A DNA stretch of 31,307 nt from an uncultured Blautia sp. (GCF_934372025.1 NZ_CAKROJ010000026.1:1-31307), one strand, 5' to 3'. Counted from the stretch's first letter, positions 7,726-16,120 are shown. The notes: generated by a model from the sequence alone, not told the origin. Translations and numbers: made by a program.

Positions 7726-8280
7726 ATGGAGAGGACGAACAGGGCAGTCACATCTAGAAAAAATAGAACAAATGCACGAAATGCCCGCGGAATGTATGTA
7801 GATGGGAATGCGGTACGAAGACTGCAGGAGGTACCTGACAGACAGTATCGTGCGCCTGGTGCGCAGACCGCACGGCATGTGCGGGAAAATAAAAAGGTGA
7901 CAGAGCCGCGACAGCTTAGCCGGGAAGTACAGAGAAACAGAGAAAAAGCTCAGAACATGGGCAGAGGATTTGTTATATTTCTTGCAGTTGTCAGTGTGGC
8001 AGTGCTTTTTTGCTGTGTCAACTATCTTCAGTTAAAATCAGAGTTGACGGGCAGAATGAAAACAGTAGCTTCGCTGGAATCGGAATTGTCACAGATCAAA
8101 GAGGACAATAACGCATATGAAAGTCAGGTTACTTCAGATGTGGATCTGAATACCATTAAGAAGCTGGCTATTGGACGTCTTGGAATGAATTATCCGAAGG
8201 ATGATCAGAAAAAGACTTATACCATGCCAAGTAACAGTTATGTAAGACAGTATCAGGATGTTCCTGAAACTAAGAGGTGA
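7726..8280 (+). CDS. ftsL: Cell division protein FtsL (FtsL/DivIC-like)
   Basis: Bitopic septal scaffold protein. It has a long, strongly basic cytoplasmic tail (residues 1-80), one transmembrane helix at 81-100 (FVIFLAVVSVAVLFCCV), then a coiled-coil of about 35 residues with a leucine pattern. It ends in the FtsL/DivIC signature A..RLGMNYP near 145-152. At 184 residues it is longer than E. coli or B. subtilis FtsL, because of the cytoplasmic tail. Position between rsmH and a class B PBP is the canonical ftsL slot. The stop codon overlaps the SD of the next gene (AGAGGTGA), which indicates translational coupling. Confidence 0.85.
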   Translation: MERTNRAVTSRKNRTNARNARGMYVDGNAVRRLQEVPDRQYRAPGAQTARHVRENKKVTEPRQLSREVQRNREKAQNMGRGFVIFLAVVSVAVLFCCVNYLQLKSELTGRMKTVASLESELSQIKEDNNAYESQVTSDVDLNTIKKLAIGRLGMNYPKDDQKKTYTMPSNSYVRQYQDVPETKR

Positions 8281-8290
8281 TAGATCATTG
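8273..8290 (+). promoter_or_regulatory. RBS fixing the TTG start of the first PBP
   Basis: AGAGGTGA (8273-8280) spans the last codons and TGA stop of ftsL. It is followed by a 7-base spacer and TTG at 8288. No comparable SD precedes the alternative ATG at 8258, so the TTG start is the better choice. Confidence 0.75.
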
Positions 8291-10528
8291 AGTAATACCG
8301 TTAAGAGGAACAAGAGAAGACCTCAGAAAAAAATTAATCATCAGATGAGAGGAAAGCTAGTAGGCCTGTTTGCTGTGGTGCTGCTAGCTTTAGTTGCTTT
8401 ACTGGGAAGAATTACGTATATTAATGCAACCAGTGGAAAAAAATATAAAAAGCAGGTGTTTACACAGGCTCAGCAGAAGTATGAAAGCAGTACGCTTCCG
8501 GCAAAGCGGGGAGATATTTATGACCGAAATGGTAATATTCTGGCCACCAGTCAGAAGGTGTATTCAGTCATACTTGACTGTAAGACAGTAAACTCTGATG
8601 AAGACTATATAGAACCTACCGTAAGAGCACTGAAAGAAGTTCTGAGTCTTGATGACGATAAGGTCCGTTCAGTTCTTTCGGCAGAGGCAACCAGAAACAG
8701 CCAGTATCAGATTCTGAAGAAGCAGCTTTCCATGGATGAAAAGAAAGCATTTGAAGAATATGCTTCCCCGGGAGAAGACAGTGAACTGACTGACGCACAG
8801 AAAGCAGAGCGAAAAAATGTCAAAGGTGTATGGTTTGAAGAGGATTATCTGAGAAATTATCCATTCAATGACCTTGCCTGTGATACGATTGGCTTTACTC
8901 TTTCAAGAGACACTGCCGATGTTGGTCTGGAAAGTTATTATAACAGTACATTAATGGGGACTGATGGACGCCAGTACGGTTATATTAATGATAATGCAGA
9001 TGTGGAACAGACAATCATTGACCCGAAAGACGGACAGAGTATTGTGACCACCCTGGATGTTGGAGCACAGCAGATCGTTGAGAAATATGTCAATGGATTC
9101 AAAGAATCCATGGGTGCAAAGAATATTGGTGTGATCGTGATGAAGCCATCTACCGGTGAGATCATTGCGATGGATGGTGGTGACAGATACGACCTGAATG
9201 ATCCGAGAAATCTTTCCGGACTTTATTCTGATGAGCAGATTTCTGCCATGAGTGATAAAGATACGGTAGAAGCACTGAATGCGATGTGGAGTAATTTCTG
9301 TGTGACAGAAACCTATGAACCAGGATCAGTTGTGAAACCGATCGTTATGAGTGGAGCTCTGGAGAAAGGCAAGATATCAGAGAGTGATACATTTGTATGC
9401 GATGGCGGACAGCTGTTTGGTGCAAATGGTGACACGTATATTAAATGTGCAGTATGGCCGGATGCACATGGCACCGAGGCATTGCGTGATGTCATTGCGA
9501 ATTCCTGCAATGATGCAATGATGCAGATTGCAGCTAAAATGGGAACAGAACAGTTTCTGAAAGCACAGTCACTCTTTAATTTTGGAAGTCGTACAGGAAT
9601 TGATCTTCCGAATGAAGGCTCCGGTGTTATTCATACAGAAGAAACAATGGGAGAGACAGAGCTTGCATGTTCTGCGTTTGGTCAGGGATTTACCTGTACC
9701 ATGCTTCAGGAGATCAATGCAATGTGCTCTGTTATCAATGGAGGTTCCTATTATCAGCCCCATCTGGTCAGTGAGATCAGAGACAGCGGTGGTTCTACTG
9801 TGAAAAAATTCGATCCGATTCTGATGAAACAGACAGTATCTTCCGAAATATCGGCTGATATTCGTACTTACATGCAGGCCAGTGTGCAGGAAGGTACGAG
9901 TGCTACGTCGAAAGTTCAGGGATATAGTTCCGGTGGTAAAACAGGTACAGCAGAAAAACTTCCGCGAGGAAACGGAAAGTACCTGGTTTCCTTTATTACA
10001 TTTGCGCCGGTAGATGATCCTCAGGTTCTGATGTATGTGGTTGTGGATGAGCCAAAAGCCGAGGAACAGGCAGACAGTAAATATCCGCAGTATATTGCAC
10101 AGGGAATTCTTTCAGAACTTCTGCCATATCTGAATGTTGCACCTGATGAATCAGAAGATGGAAGTGTTCCGGAAACAGAGCTTTGGGAAGGCTTTAAGGG
10201 ACATCTGGTGGATGTATCCGGAAGCAGTGTGGATGAACAGGGAAATCTGGTTGATGGAAGTGGAAACCGTGTAGATCTGGAGGGTAACCGCATTGATGAA
10301 AATGGTTATCTGTTAAATGAGAATGGAGAACATAAGCTGGATGATAATGGACAGTATATTATGTCCGAACACATCATCACATCATCCTCTTCGACAGGCA
10401 GTTCTCTGAAAGAAGCAATTTCCGATACAAATGTACCGGCGCCTCCGGAAGAAGATGAATCAGACACGGTCGAAAACAATGATATGGAAAGCGAAGGCAT
10501 CACAAACGAGGAAGCCGGACTGGATTAA
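8288..10528 (+). CDS. ftsI: Class B penicillin-binding protein, FtsI/PbpB-like septal transpeptidase
   Basis: Cross-links septal peptidoglycan on the outer face of the membrane. From the TTG start it is 746 residues. A basic cytoplasmic tail is followed by a transmembrane helix at about 22-40, the PBP dimerisation domain with LPAKRGDIYDRNG, and the transpeptidase domain with SVVK at Ser347, SCN at 406-408 and KTG at 551-553. The start is TTG at 8288, seven bases after AGAGGTGA; an in-frame ATG at 8258 has no SD and would overlap ftsL. No PASTA domain is seen. After the catalytic domain comes a tail of seven-residue repeats (10220-10369) and an acidic Ser/Glu end. Position matches B. subtilis pbpB. 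Confidence 0.9.
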   Translation: MSNTVKRNKRRPQKKINHQMRGKLVGLFAVVLLALVALLGRITYINATSGKKYKKQVFTQAQQKYESSTLPAKRGDIYDRNGNILATSQKVYSVILDCKTVNSDEDYIEPTVRALKEVLSLDDDKVRSVLSAEATRNSQYQILKKQLSMDEKKAFEEYASPGEDSELTDAQKAERKNVKGVWFEEDYLRNYPFNDLACDTIGFTLSRDTADVGLESYYNSTLMGTDGRQYGYINDNADVEQTIIDPKDGQSIVTTLDVGAQQIVEKYVNGFKESMGAKNIGVIVMKPSTGEIIAMDGGDRYDLNDPRNLSGLYSDEQISAMSDKDTVEALNAMWSNFCVTETYEPGSVVKPIVMSGALEKGKISESDTFVCDGGQLFGANGDTYIKCAVWPDAHGTEALRDVIANSCNDAMMQIAAKMGTEQFLKAQSLFNFGSRTGIDLPNEGSGVIHTEETMGETELACSAFGQGFTCTMLQEINAMCSVINGGSYYQPHLVSEIRDSGGSTVKKFDPILMKQTVSSEISADIRTYMQASVQEGTSATSKVQGYSSGGKTGTAEKLPRGNGKYLVSFITFAPVDDPQVLMYVVVDEPKAEEQADSKYPQYIAQGILSELLPYLNVAPDESEDGSVPETELWEGFKGHLVDVSGSSVDEQGNLVDGSGNRVDLEGNRIDENGYLLNENGEHKLDDNGQYIMSEHIITSSSSTGSSLKEAISDTNVPAPPEEDESDTVENNDMESEGITNEEAGLD
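10220..10369 (+). repeat. Seven-residue repeats in the C-terminal tail of the first PBP
   Basis: The translation reads as consecutive units GSSVDEQ, GNLVDGS, GNRVDLE, GNRIDEN, GYLLNEN, GEHKLDDN and GQYIMSE, i.e. G-x-x-V/L/I-D/N-x-x with one eight-residue unit. Hydrophobic and acidic positions alternate as in short extended or solenoid-like repeats. It sits outside the membrane, after the transpeptidase domain, where other PBPs carry PASTA domains. Confidence 0.75.
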
Positions 10529-10537
10529 ATAAGTATC

Positions 10538-10591
10538 TCCTTCAGAGAACAGTCATATATTATTAAGACTGTTTTCTGGAGGATTTTTTTT
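10538..10591 (+). terminator. Terminator-like hairpin that also contains the RBS of the second PBP
   Basis: The 5' arm TCCTTCAGAGAACAGTC (10538-10554), a 12-nt A/T loop (10555-10566) and the 3' arm GACTGTTTTCTGGAGGA (10567-10583) form a 17-bp stem with two G-U pairs and no mismatch. Eight T's follow at 10584-10591. The 3' arm ends in the SD GGAGGA of the next gene, and the last two T's are the first two bases of its TTG start codon. The element begins 9 bases after the stop codon of the first PBP. Confidence 0.8.
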
Positions 10592-12311
10592 GAAAAAAAA
10601 TTATACCTTTCATAAAAGAAAAGTTGGAATTGTTTTTGTGATATGTATGTTACTGACGGCCGGACTGATCATAAGACTTATCTGTCTTATGGGAATCCAG
10701 TCAGATTATTATTACGAAAAAGCAGAAGAACTTCATGAGCGAGAACGCGATATTAAAGCTGCCAGAGGAAAGATTCTGGATGCAAAAGGGAAAGTACTGG
10801 CTGCAAATAAAACAGTGTGTACGATTTCTGTGATACACAGTCAGATAGAAGAACCGGAAAAGGTGACAGCACTTCTGGCAGAAAAGCTGGAAATACCAGA
10901 GGAGAGTATCAGAAAAAAGGTGCAGAAGGTTTCTTCGATAGAGCGGATAAAGACAAATGTAGAAAAAGAAACCGGAGATGTGATCAGAAATGCAGGGCTT
11001 GCGGGGATAAAAGTAGATGAAGATTACAGACGTTGTTATCCGATGGGAAATCTTGCATCAAAAGTACTTGGTTTTACAGGAAGTGATAATCAGGGAATTA
11101 TCGGGCTTGAGGTGGAATATGATGATATTCTGAAAGGAACAGCAGGAAAGATACTGACGGTAACTGATGCAAGAGGAATCGAACTGGAGGGAGAAGGAGA
11201 AAACAGAAAAGAACCACAGCAGGGCTATAATTTGCGAATCAGTCTGAATGCAGATATTCAGAAGTATGTTCAGCAGGCAGCAGAGAAGGTGATGGAAGAA
11301 AAACAGGCAGAGAGAGTTTCCATATTACTTATGAATCCGCAGAATGGAGAAATCTATGCCTGTGTAAATGTGCCGGAATTTGATCTGAATGAACCCTTCA
11401 AACTGAATACAGGACAGAATACGGAAGGATTGAGTGAGGAAAAGAAACAGGAACTTCTGAATCAGATGTGGAGAAATCCATGCCTTAATGATACATATGA
11501 GCCGGGATCGACATTTAAGATCATTACTATGGCAGCGGGACTTGCAGAAGGAGTAGTCTCATTGAATGATTCTTTTTACTGTCCTGGATATAAAATCGTG
11601 GAGGACAGGCGGATCCATTGTGCGAACAGAAGAGGTCATGGTGCGCAGGATTTTGTAAAAGGAGCAGAGAATTCATGTAATCCGGTATTTATCGAAGTTG
11701 GATTGAGACTGGGCGTGGAAAATTTTTACAGATATTTTAAACAATTTGATCTTATGGAAAAAACCGGAATCGATCTTCCGGGAGAAGCGGGAACAATCAT
11801 GCATAAAGCTGAAAATATGGGAGAGGTAGAGCTTGCGACAGTTTCTTTTGGTCAGTCTTTTCAGATTACACCGATTCGTCTGGCAGCAACGGTAAGTGCA
11901 CTGATCAATGGCGGCAGAGAAATTATTCCTCATTTTGGGGTTGCAGTAGAGTCATCAGATGGTCTGACCGTCAGAGAACTGGAGTATGCAGAAGGAAAAG
12001 AAATTCTGCCATCAGAGATTTCTGAATCAGTCCGTTATATTCTGGAACAGGTAGTAGCTGAAGGTTCTGGCCGAAATGCGTCTGTGGAAGGATATCGGAT
12101 CGGAGGAAAAACAGCAACATCTCAGACTCTTCCAAGAAGTGCAAACCGCTATATATCCTCATTTCTGGGATTTGCACCTGCAGATGATCCCCAGGTCCTT
12201 GCCCTCTGCATTATTCATGACCCCAAAGGAGTTTATTATGGAGGAAGGATCGCGGCGCCGGTGGTGCGGAGCATATTTGAAAACAGTCTTTCTTATCTGA
12301 CAGAAAGATAA
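10590..12311 (+). CDS. Second class B penicillin-binding protein (SpoVD-like position)
   Basis: Membrane-anchored peptidoglycan transpeptidase of 573 residues. It has a transmembrane helix at about 12-35, the dimerisation domain with the AARGKILDAKGKVLA block, and a transpeptidase domain with STFK at Ser307 and SCN at 362-364. The third motif reads GGKTATSQ, KTA at 507-509 instead of the usual KTG. No PASTA domain is present, unlike B. subtilis SpoVD. The start is TTG at 10590 with SD TGGAGGA 6 bases upstream; both lie in a terminator-like hairpin. Order after the first PBP matches pbpB-spoVD of B. subtilis, so it may be a sporulation or a second septal PBP; sequence alone does not decide. 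Confidence 0.85.
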   Translation: MKKNYTFHKRKVGIVFVICMLLTAGLIIRLICLMGIQSDYYYEKAEELHERERDIKAARGKILDAKGKVLAANKTVCTISVIHSQIEEPEKVTALLAEKLEIPEESIRKKVQKVSSIERIKTNVEKETGDVIRNAGLAGIKVDEDYRRCYPMGNLASKVLGFTGSDNQGIIGLEVEYDDILKGTAGKILTVTDARGIELEGEGENRKEPQQGYNLRISLNADIQKYVQQAAEKVMEEKQAERVSILLMNPQNGEIYACVNVPEFDLNEPFKLNTGQNTEGLSEEKKQELLNQMWRNPCLNDTYEPGSTFKIITMAAGLAEGVVSLNDSFYCPGYKIVEDRRIHCANRRGHGAQDFVKGAENSCNPVFIEVGLRLGVENFYRYFKQFDLMEKTGIDLPGEAGTIMHKAENMGEVELATVSFGQSFQITPIRLAATVSALINGGREIIPHFGVAVESSDGLTVRELEYAEGKEILPSEISESVRYILEQVVAEGSGRNASVEGYRIGGKTATSQTLPRSANRYISSFLGFAPADDPQVLALCIIHDPKGVYYGGRIAAPVVRSIFENSLSYLTER

Positions 12312-12317
12312 AGCGGC

Positions 12318-12346
12318 TTGATAAATCGGATAAAAAGCCTTATAAT
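12318..12346 (+). promoter_or_regulatory. Internal sigma-A promoter before mraY
   Basis: TTGATA (12318-12323) and a perfect TATAAT (12341-12346) are separated by 17 bp, in the 76-bp gap between the second PBP and mraY. It would start transcription near 12353, about 35 bases before the mraY ATG. This makes mraY-murD transcription independent of the hairpin between the PBPs. Confidence 0.75.
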
Positions 12347-12387
12347 CAAACGTAATAAAAAACGAAAGAATAATAAGAGGTGTAAGG

Positions 12388-13344
12388 ATGAATATTCAAG
12401 TTGTATTTCCTGTACTGATCTCATTTGCAATCAGTGTGATTCTGGGACCGGTCATCATCCCGTTCCTGAGAAAACTCAAGATGGGACAGACAGAACGAGT
12501 GGAAGGTGTGCAGTCACATCTGAAGAAAGCAGGAACCCCAACGATGGGGGGTGTAATTTTTCTGATTGCTGCGGTGATCACTTCTTTGTTTTATGTGAAA
12601 GATTATCCGGCAATTATTCCGGTATTGTTTCTGACACTTGGATTTGGAATCATCGGATTTCTGGATGATTACCTGAAAGTAGTTTTAAGACGTTCAGATG
12701 GACTTCTTGCATGGCAGAAATTTGGACTTCAGGTTGTTGTAACCGGTATTTTTGTATTTTATATTCTGAACTATACAGAAATAGATCTTGCAATGCGGAT
12801 TCCGTTCTGGCCGGATCATTATCTGAATCTTGGATGGCTTGCGATACCGGTACTGTTTTTTGCAGTTATCGGTACAGTAAACGGTGTGAATTTTACAGAT
12901 GGACTGGATGGACTGGCTTCAAGTGTAACACTGATCGTAGCCGTATTCTTTACAGTTGTTTCTATCGGAACAGAAAGTGGGATCGAACCGATGACAGGTG
13001 CTGTTGTTGGTGGGCTGATGGGATTTTTACTGTTTAACGTATATCCGGCGAAGGTATTTATGGGCGATACAGGATCTCTGGCACTGGGAGGTTTTGTTGC
13101 AGGTGCAGCATATATGATGCAGATGCCTCTGTTTATTCTGCTGATTGGTCTGATTTATCTGGTAGAAGTCCTTTCCGTTATGATCCAGGTAACATATTTT
13201 AAAGCAACACATGGAAAACGTATTTTTAAAATGGCACCGATCCATCATCATTTTGAATTATGTGGATGGTCTGAAACAAGAATTGTTGCAGTATTTTCTG
13301 TGATTACTGCAGTTATGTGCCTGATTGCACTTCTGGCACTGTAA
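12388..13344 (+). CDS. mraY: Phospho-N-acetylmuramoyl-pentapeptide transferase MraY
   Basis: Makes lipid I by moving phospho-MurNAc-pentapeptide from UDP to undecaprenyl phosphate at the inner face of the membrane. It is 318 residues with about ten hydrophobic segments. PTMGG is at 51-55, the catalytic FLDDY Asp pair at 93-94, NFTDGLDG at 168-175, and the HHH of PIHHHFE at 286-288. SD AGAGGTG precedes the ATG. A strong promoter lies in the gap upstream, and murD follows after 12 bp with a perfect AAGGAGG, so mraY-murD form a unit. Confidence 0.97.
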   Translation: MNIQVVFPVLISFAISVILGPVIIPFLRKLKMGQTERVEGVQSHLKKAGTPTMGGVIFLIAAVITSLFYVKDYPAIIPVLFLTLGFGIIGFLDDYLKVVLRRSDGLLAWQKFGLQVVVTGIFVFYILNYTEIDLAMRIPFWPDHYLNLGWLAIPVLFFAVIGTVNGVNFTDGLDGLASSVTLIVAVFFTVVSIGTESGIEPMTGAVVGGLMGFLLFNVYPAKVFMGDTGSLALGGFVAGAAYMMQMPLFILLIGLIYLVEVLSVMIQVTYFKATHGKRIFKMAPIHHHFELCGWSETRIVAVFSVITAVMCLIALLAL

Positions 13345-13356
13345 GGAGGAAATGAA

Positions 13357-14712
13357 ATGAATTTACAGGGGAAAAAAGTGCTGGTGTTTGGCTCAGGAAA
13401 GAGCGGCATTGGTGCAGCAGAGCTTCTGACTGCAAAAGGAGCTTATCCCGTCATTTATGATGGAAACAAAGATCTTGATAAAGAAGCAGTATTAAAGAAA
13501 CTCCCGAATTGTGAAGGAGTCAGTATATATGCCGGAGAACTTCCGGAGGAAGTTCGTAAAACACTGGATCTGGTTGTGTTGAGTCCTGGTGTTCCAACGG
13601 ACATTCCGATGGTAAAAGGATTTTATGAACAGGGACTCCCGGTGTGGGGGGAAGTTGAGCTTGCATATCGCACAGGTAAGGGAAGAGTTCTTGCAATTAC
13701 AGGAACGAACGGAAAGACAACAACAACAGCCCTTCTTGGAAAAATCATGAGTGATGCGGAAGATTCTGTTTTTGTAGTTGGAAACATCGGAACACCATAT
13801 ACATCAAAAGCACTGGAAATGAAAGAGGATTCTACGACTGTTGCCGAAATCAGCAGTTTTCAGCTTGAGACAATCGACGAATTTGCACCAAAAGTCAGTG
13901 CGATCCTGAATATAACAGAAGATCATCTGAACAGACATCATACAATGGAAGAATACATCCGTGTCAAAGAGCTGATCGTTAAAAATCAGACTGCAGAGGA
14001 TTTCTGCATTCTGAATTATGAAGATGAAGTGCTTCGTGAATTTGGTCGAAATATCGTTCCGAAGACAGTATACTTCTCAAGTGTGAGAAAGCTTGACGAG
14101 GGAATTTACCTTGATGGAGATCAGATTATACTGAAAACAGCAGAGGGAGAAATTCTTCTGGTACATACAGGAGAACTGAAACTTCTGGGACAGCACAATT
14201 TTGAAAATGTTATGGCTGCATCTGCCATGGCATATTATGCGGGCGTTCCGGTAGAAAGTATTCGAAAAAGCATCTGTGAATTTACAGCAGTTGAACATCG
14301 TATTGAATATGTAACAGAGAAAAACGGTATTGTATACTATAACGATTCCAAAGGAACAAATCCGGATGCGGCGATCAAGGGAATTCAGGCTATGAATCGT
14401 CCGACGCTGCTCATCGGTGGAGGCTATGACAAGGGTTCCAGTTATGATGAGTGGCTGAATGCATTTGAAGGGAAAGTTCGATATCTTGTACTGATCGGTC
14501 AGACACGTGACAAGATCAAAGAGGCAGCAGAACGACTTGGTGTATGTCCGTGCATTCTCTGTGACAATCTTGAAGAAGCCGTAAAGGTATGTGCAGAAAA
14601 AGCAGAACCAGGTGATGCAGTGCTGCTCTCTCCGGCATGTGCAAGCTGGGGACAGTTTGATAATTATGAACAGCGTGGTGACATGTTTAAAGAATATGTA
14701 AGGAATCTGTGA
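13357..14712 (+). CDS. murD: UDP-N-acetylmuramoyl-L-alanine--D-glutamate ligase MurD
   Basis: Cytoplasmic Mur ligase that adds D-Glu to UDP-MurNAc-L-Ala using ATP. It is 451 residues, the usual length. The N-terminal Rossmann-like domain begins KVLVFGSGKSG. The ATP loop GTNGKTT is at 116-122. The central domain contains the conserved AEISSFQLE and NITEDHLNRH (Mur ligase His/Asn) blocks, and the C-terminal domain has YNDSKGTNPDA and SPACASWGQFDNYEQRG. AAGGAGG lies 8 bases before ATG. In most Firmicutes ftsW/spoVE and murG come next; here an intrinsic terminator follows and then murA. Confidence 0.97.
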   Translation: MNLQGKKVLVFGSGKSGIGAAELLTAKGAYPVIYDGNKDLDKEAVLKKLPNCEGVSIYAGELPEEVRKTLDLVVLSPGVPTDIPMVKGFYEQGLPVWGEVELAYRTGKGRVLAITGTNGKTTTTALLGKIMSDAEDSVFVVGNIGTPYTSKALEMKEDSTTVAEISSFQLETIDEFAPKVSAILNITEDHLNRHHTMEEYIRVKELIVKNQTAEDFCILNYEDEVLREFGRNIVPKTVYFSSVRKLDEGIYLDGDQIILKTAEGEILLVHTGELKLLGQHNFENVMAASAMAYYAGVPVESIRKSICEFTAVEHRIEYVTEKNGIVYYNDSKGTNPDAAIKGIQAMNRPTLLIGGGYDKGSSYDEWLNAFEGKVRYLVLIGQTRDKIKEAAERLGVCPCILCDNLEEAVKVCAEKAEPGDAVLLSPACASWGQFDNYEQRGDMFKEYVRNL

Positions 14713-14759
14713 TCTCAGGAAACAGTTATTTCAGATATCCGGATTGATGAAAGTGTAAG

Positions 14760-14790
14760 AACAGACTTCTGTGACGGAAGTCTGTTTTTT
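14760..14790 (+). terminator. Intrinsic terminator after murD
   Basis: AACAGACTTC (14760-14769), loop TGTGACG and GAAGTCTGTT (14777-14786) form a perfect 10-bp stem followed by TTTT. It closes the mraY-murD unit 48 bp after the murD stop. Confidence 0.85.
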
Positions 14791-14799
14791 GCATATACT
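14771..14799 (+). promoter_or_regulatory. Possible murA promoter overlapping the murD terminator
   Basis: TATACT at 14794-14799 is a good -10. Exactly 17 bp upstream lies GTGACG (14771-14776), a 4-of-6 match to TTGACA that sits in the loop of the murD terminator. The start would be near 14806, leaving a leader of about 25 bases before the murA TTG. The -35 is weak, so this is tentative. Confidence 0.35.
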
Positions 14800-14830
14800 A
14801 ATTGTAAGAGACCCTGTAGGAGTGGAGCAT

Positions 14831-16075
14831 TTGGATGAAATTCACGTGATCGGGGGAAAGTGTCTCAAAGGAAATATAACGGTTCAGGGGTCAAAAAATA
14901 CAGTATTGCCTGTTATGGCTGCCTCATTGCTGCAGAAAGGAGTATGTGTCCTGAAAAACTGTCCGAGAATTTCGGATGTCTTTTATATGGAAGAAATTCT
15001 CAGGCACCTGGGTGCAGAAACATGCTGGAAAAATCATGATCTGTATCTGGACTGCAGCCGAGCAGATGGAACAGAAATATCAGCAGAATATACAGGAAAA
15101 ATGCGCTGTTCTGTAATTATGCTCGGAGCACTTCTGGGAAGGCAGAGAAGAGGTGCAATCGGCTATCCGGGCGGTTGTGTGATCGGAAAAAGACCGGTAG
15201 ATCTTCATTTGTATGCATTGAAATCTCTTGGGGCTGAAATTTCAGAAAGCAGTGAGAAAATAGAAGCGACATGCAGGAAACTGAAAGGAGCGGAAATCTG
15301 TTTCAGAAAAATCAGTGTTGGCGCTACAGAACAGGCTTTGCTTGCATCAGTTCTGGCAGAAGGTGAAACACAGATCCGAAACTGTGCGAGAGAACCGGAA
15401 ATTATCTGGCTGTGCAGATTCCTGAAAGAAATGGGGGCGAAGATCCGTGGAGAAGGAGAAGAATGTATCTGTGTGCAGGGAGTACAGTCACTTCATGGAA
15501 CTGAGGTGGAGATTCCGGCAGACCGGATCGTGACAGGAACATATCTTTGTGCGGCAGCGGCAACCAGAGGAAAGATCACAATTGAAAATGCGCCGGAGGG
15601 AGAAATCGATGCTTTCCTGGAAGTATATCGGAAAATGGGTGGACAATTTGAATGGAACAGTGGTAAACTAGTAGCGGATAGCGCCGGAGTCAGATTTCCG
15701 GTTCCGTTTTTGGAAACAAAGGCTTATCCGGGCTTTCCTACGGATCTTCAGTCACCGCTGCTTGCTGTGTTGGCTACGATTGAGGGAGAAAGCTGTATAA
15801 GAGAAAATATATTTGAAAACCGTTTTAAGATATGCAGTGAGCTTGCCGGAATGGGAGCTGATATAGAGGTCAGAGATCGGGAAGTTCGAATCAGAGGAGG
15901 CAGACTGAAAGGACGCAGGATGCGGGCAGAAGAACTGAGAGGCGGAGCAGCGTTGCTGATCGCGGCTCTTGCAGCATCAGGAGAGTCTGTGATAGGTGGC
16001 GCTTCCTTTATTCGAAGAGGATATGAAGATATCTGTGCAGATCTTAAGAAAACAGGTGCTGTTATATATACCTGA
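14831..16075 (+). CDS. murA: UDP-N-acetylglucosamine 1-carboxyvinyltransferase MurA
   Basis: First committed step of peptidoglycan synthesis: transfers enolpyruvate from PEP to UDP-GlcNAc in the cytoplasm. From the TTG start it is 414 residues, the family length, with the standard N-terminus DEIHVIGGKCLKG. SKNTVLPVMAA carries the conserved Lys-Asn pair, and PGGCVIGKRPVDLH carries the catalytic, fosfomycin-sensitive Cys at 116. LRGGAALLIAALAASGES near the C-terminus is also typical. TTG 14831 follows AGGAG (14818-14822) by 8 bases. Upstream in-frame GTG codons at 14771 and 14822 were rejected because one lies in the terminator and the other in the SD. murA occupies the slot where B. subtilis has murB. 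Confidence 0.93.
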   Translation: MDEIHVIGGKCLKGNITVQGSKNTVLPVMAASLLQKGVCVLKNCPRISDVFYMEEILRHLGAETCWKNHDLYLDCSRADGTEISAEYTGKMRCSVIMLGALLGRQRRGAIGYPGGCVIGKRPVDLHLYALKSLGAEISESSEKIEATCRKLKGAEICFRKISVGATEQALLASVLAEGETQIRNCAREPEIIWLCRFLKEMGAKIRGEGEECICVQGVQSLHGTEVEIPADRIVTGTYLCAAAATRGKITIENAPEGEIDAFLEVYRKMGGQFEWNSGKLVADSAGVRFPVPFLETKAYPGFPTDLQSPLLAVLATIEGESCIRENIFENRFKICSELAGMGADIEVRDREVRIRGGRLKGRRMRAEELRGGAALLIAALAASGESVIGGASFIRRGYEDICADLKKTGAVIYT

Positions 16076-16120
16076 TATCTTAAAGTGGTTGATTGCAGAG
16101 GATACAGGTATTAGTTTTTT

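Noticed and set aside
8258..8287. ATG start extending the first PBP by ten residues into ftsL
   Set aside because: No SD precedes it, whereas AGAGGTGA is optimally spaced from TTG 8288.
12318..12668. A 116-codon + strand frame starting before mraY
   Set aside because: It overlaps the promoter and the mraY coding region in another frame, begins at the -35 TTG, and lacks an SD.
14771..14830. GTG starts extending MurA by up to 20 residues
   Set aside because: GTG 14771 lies in the murD terminator and GTG 14822 overlaps the SD; family N-termini match the TTG 14831 start.
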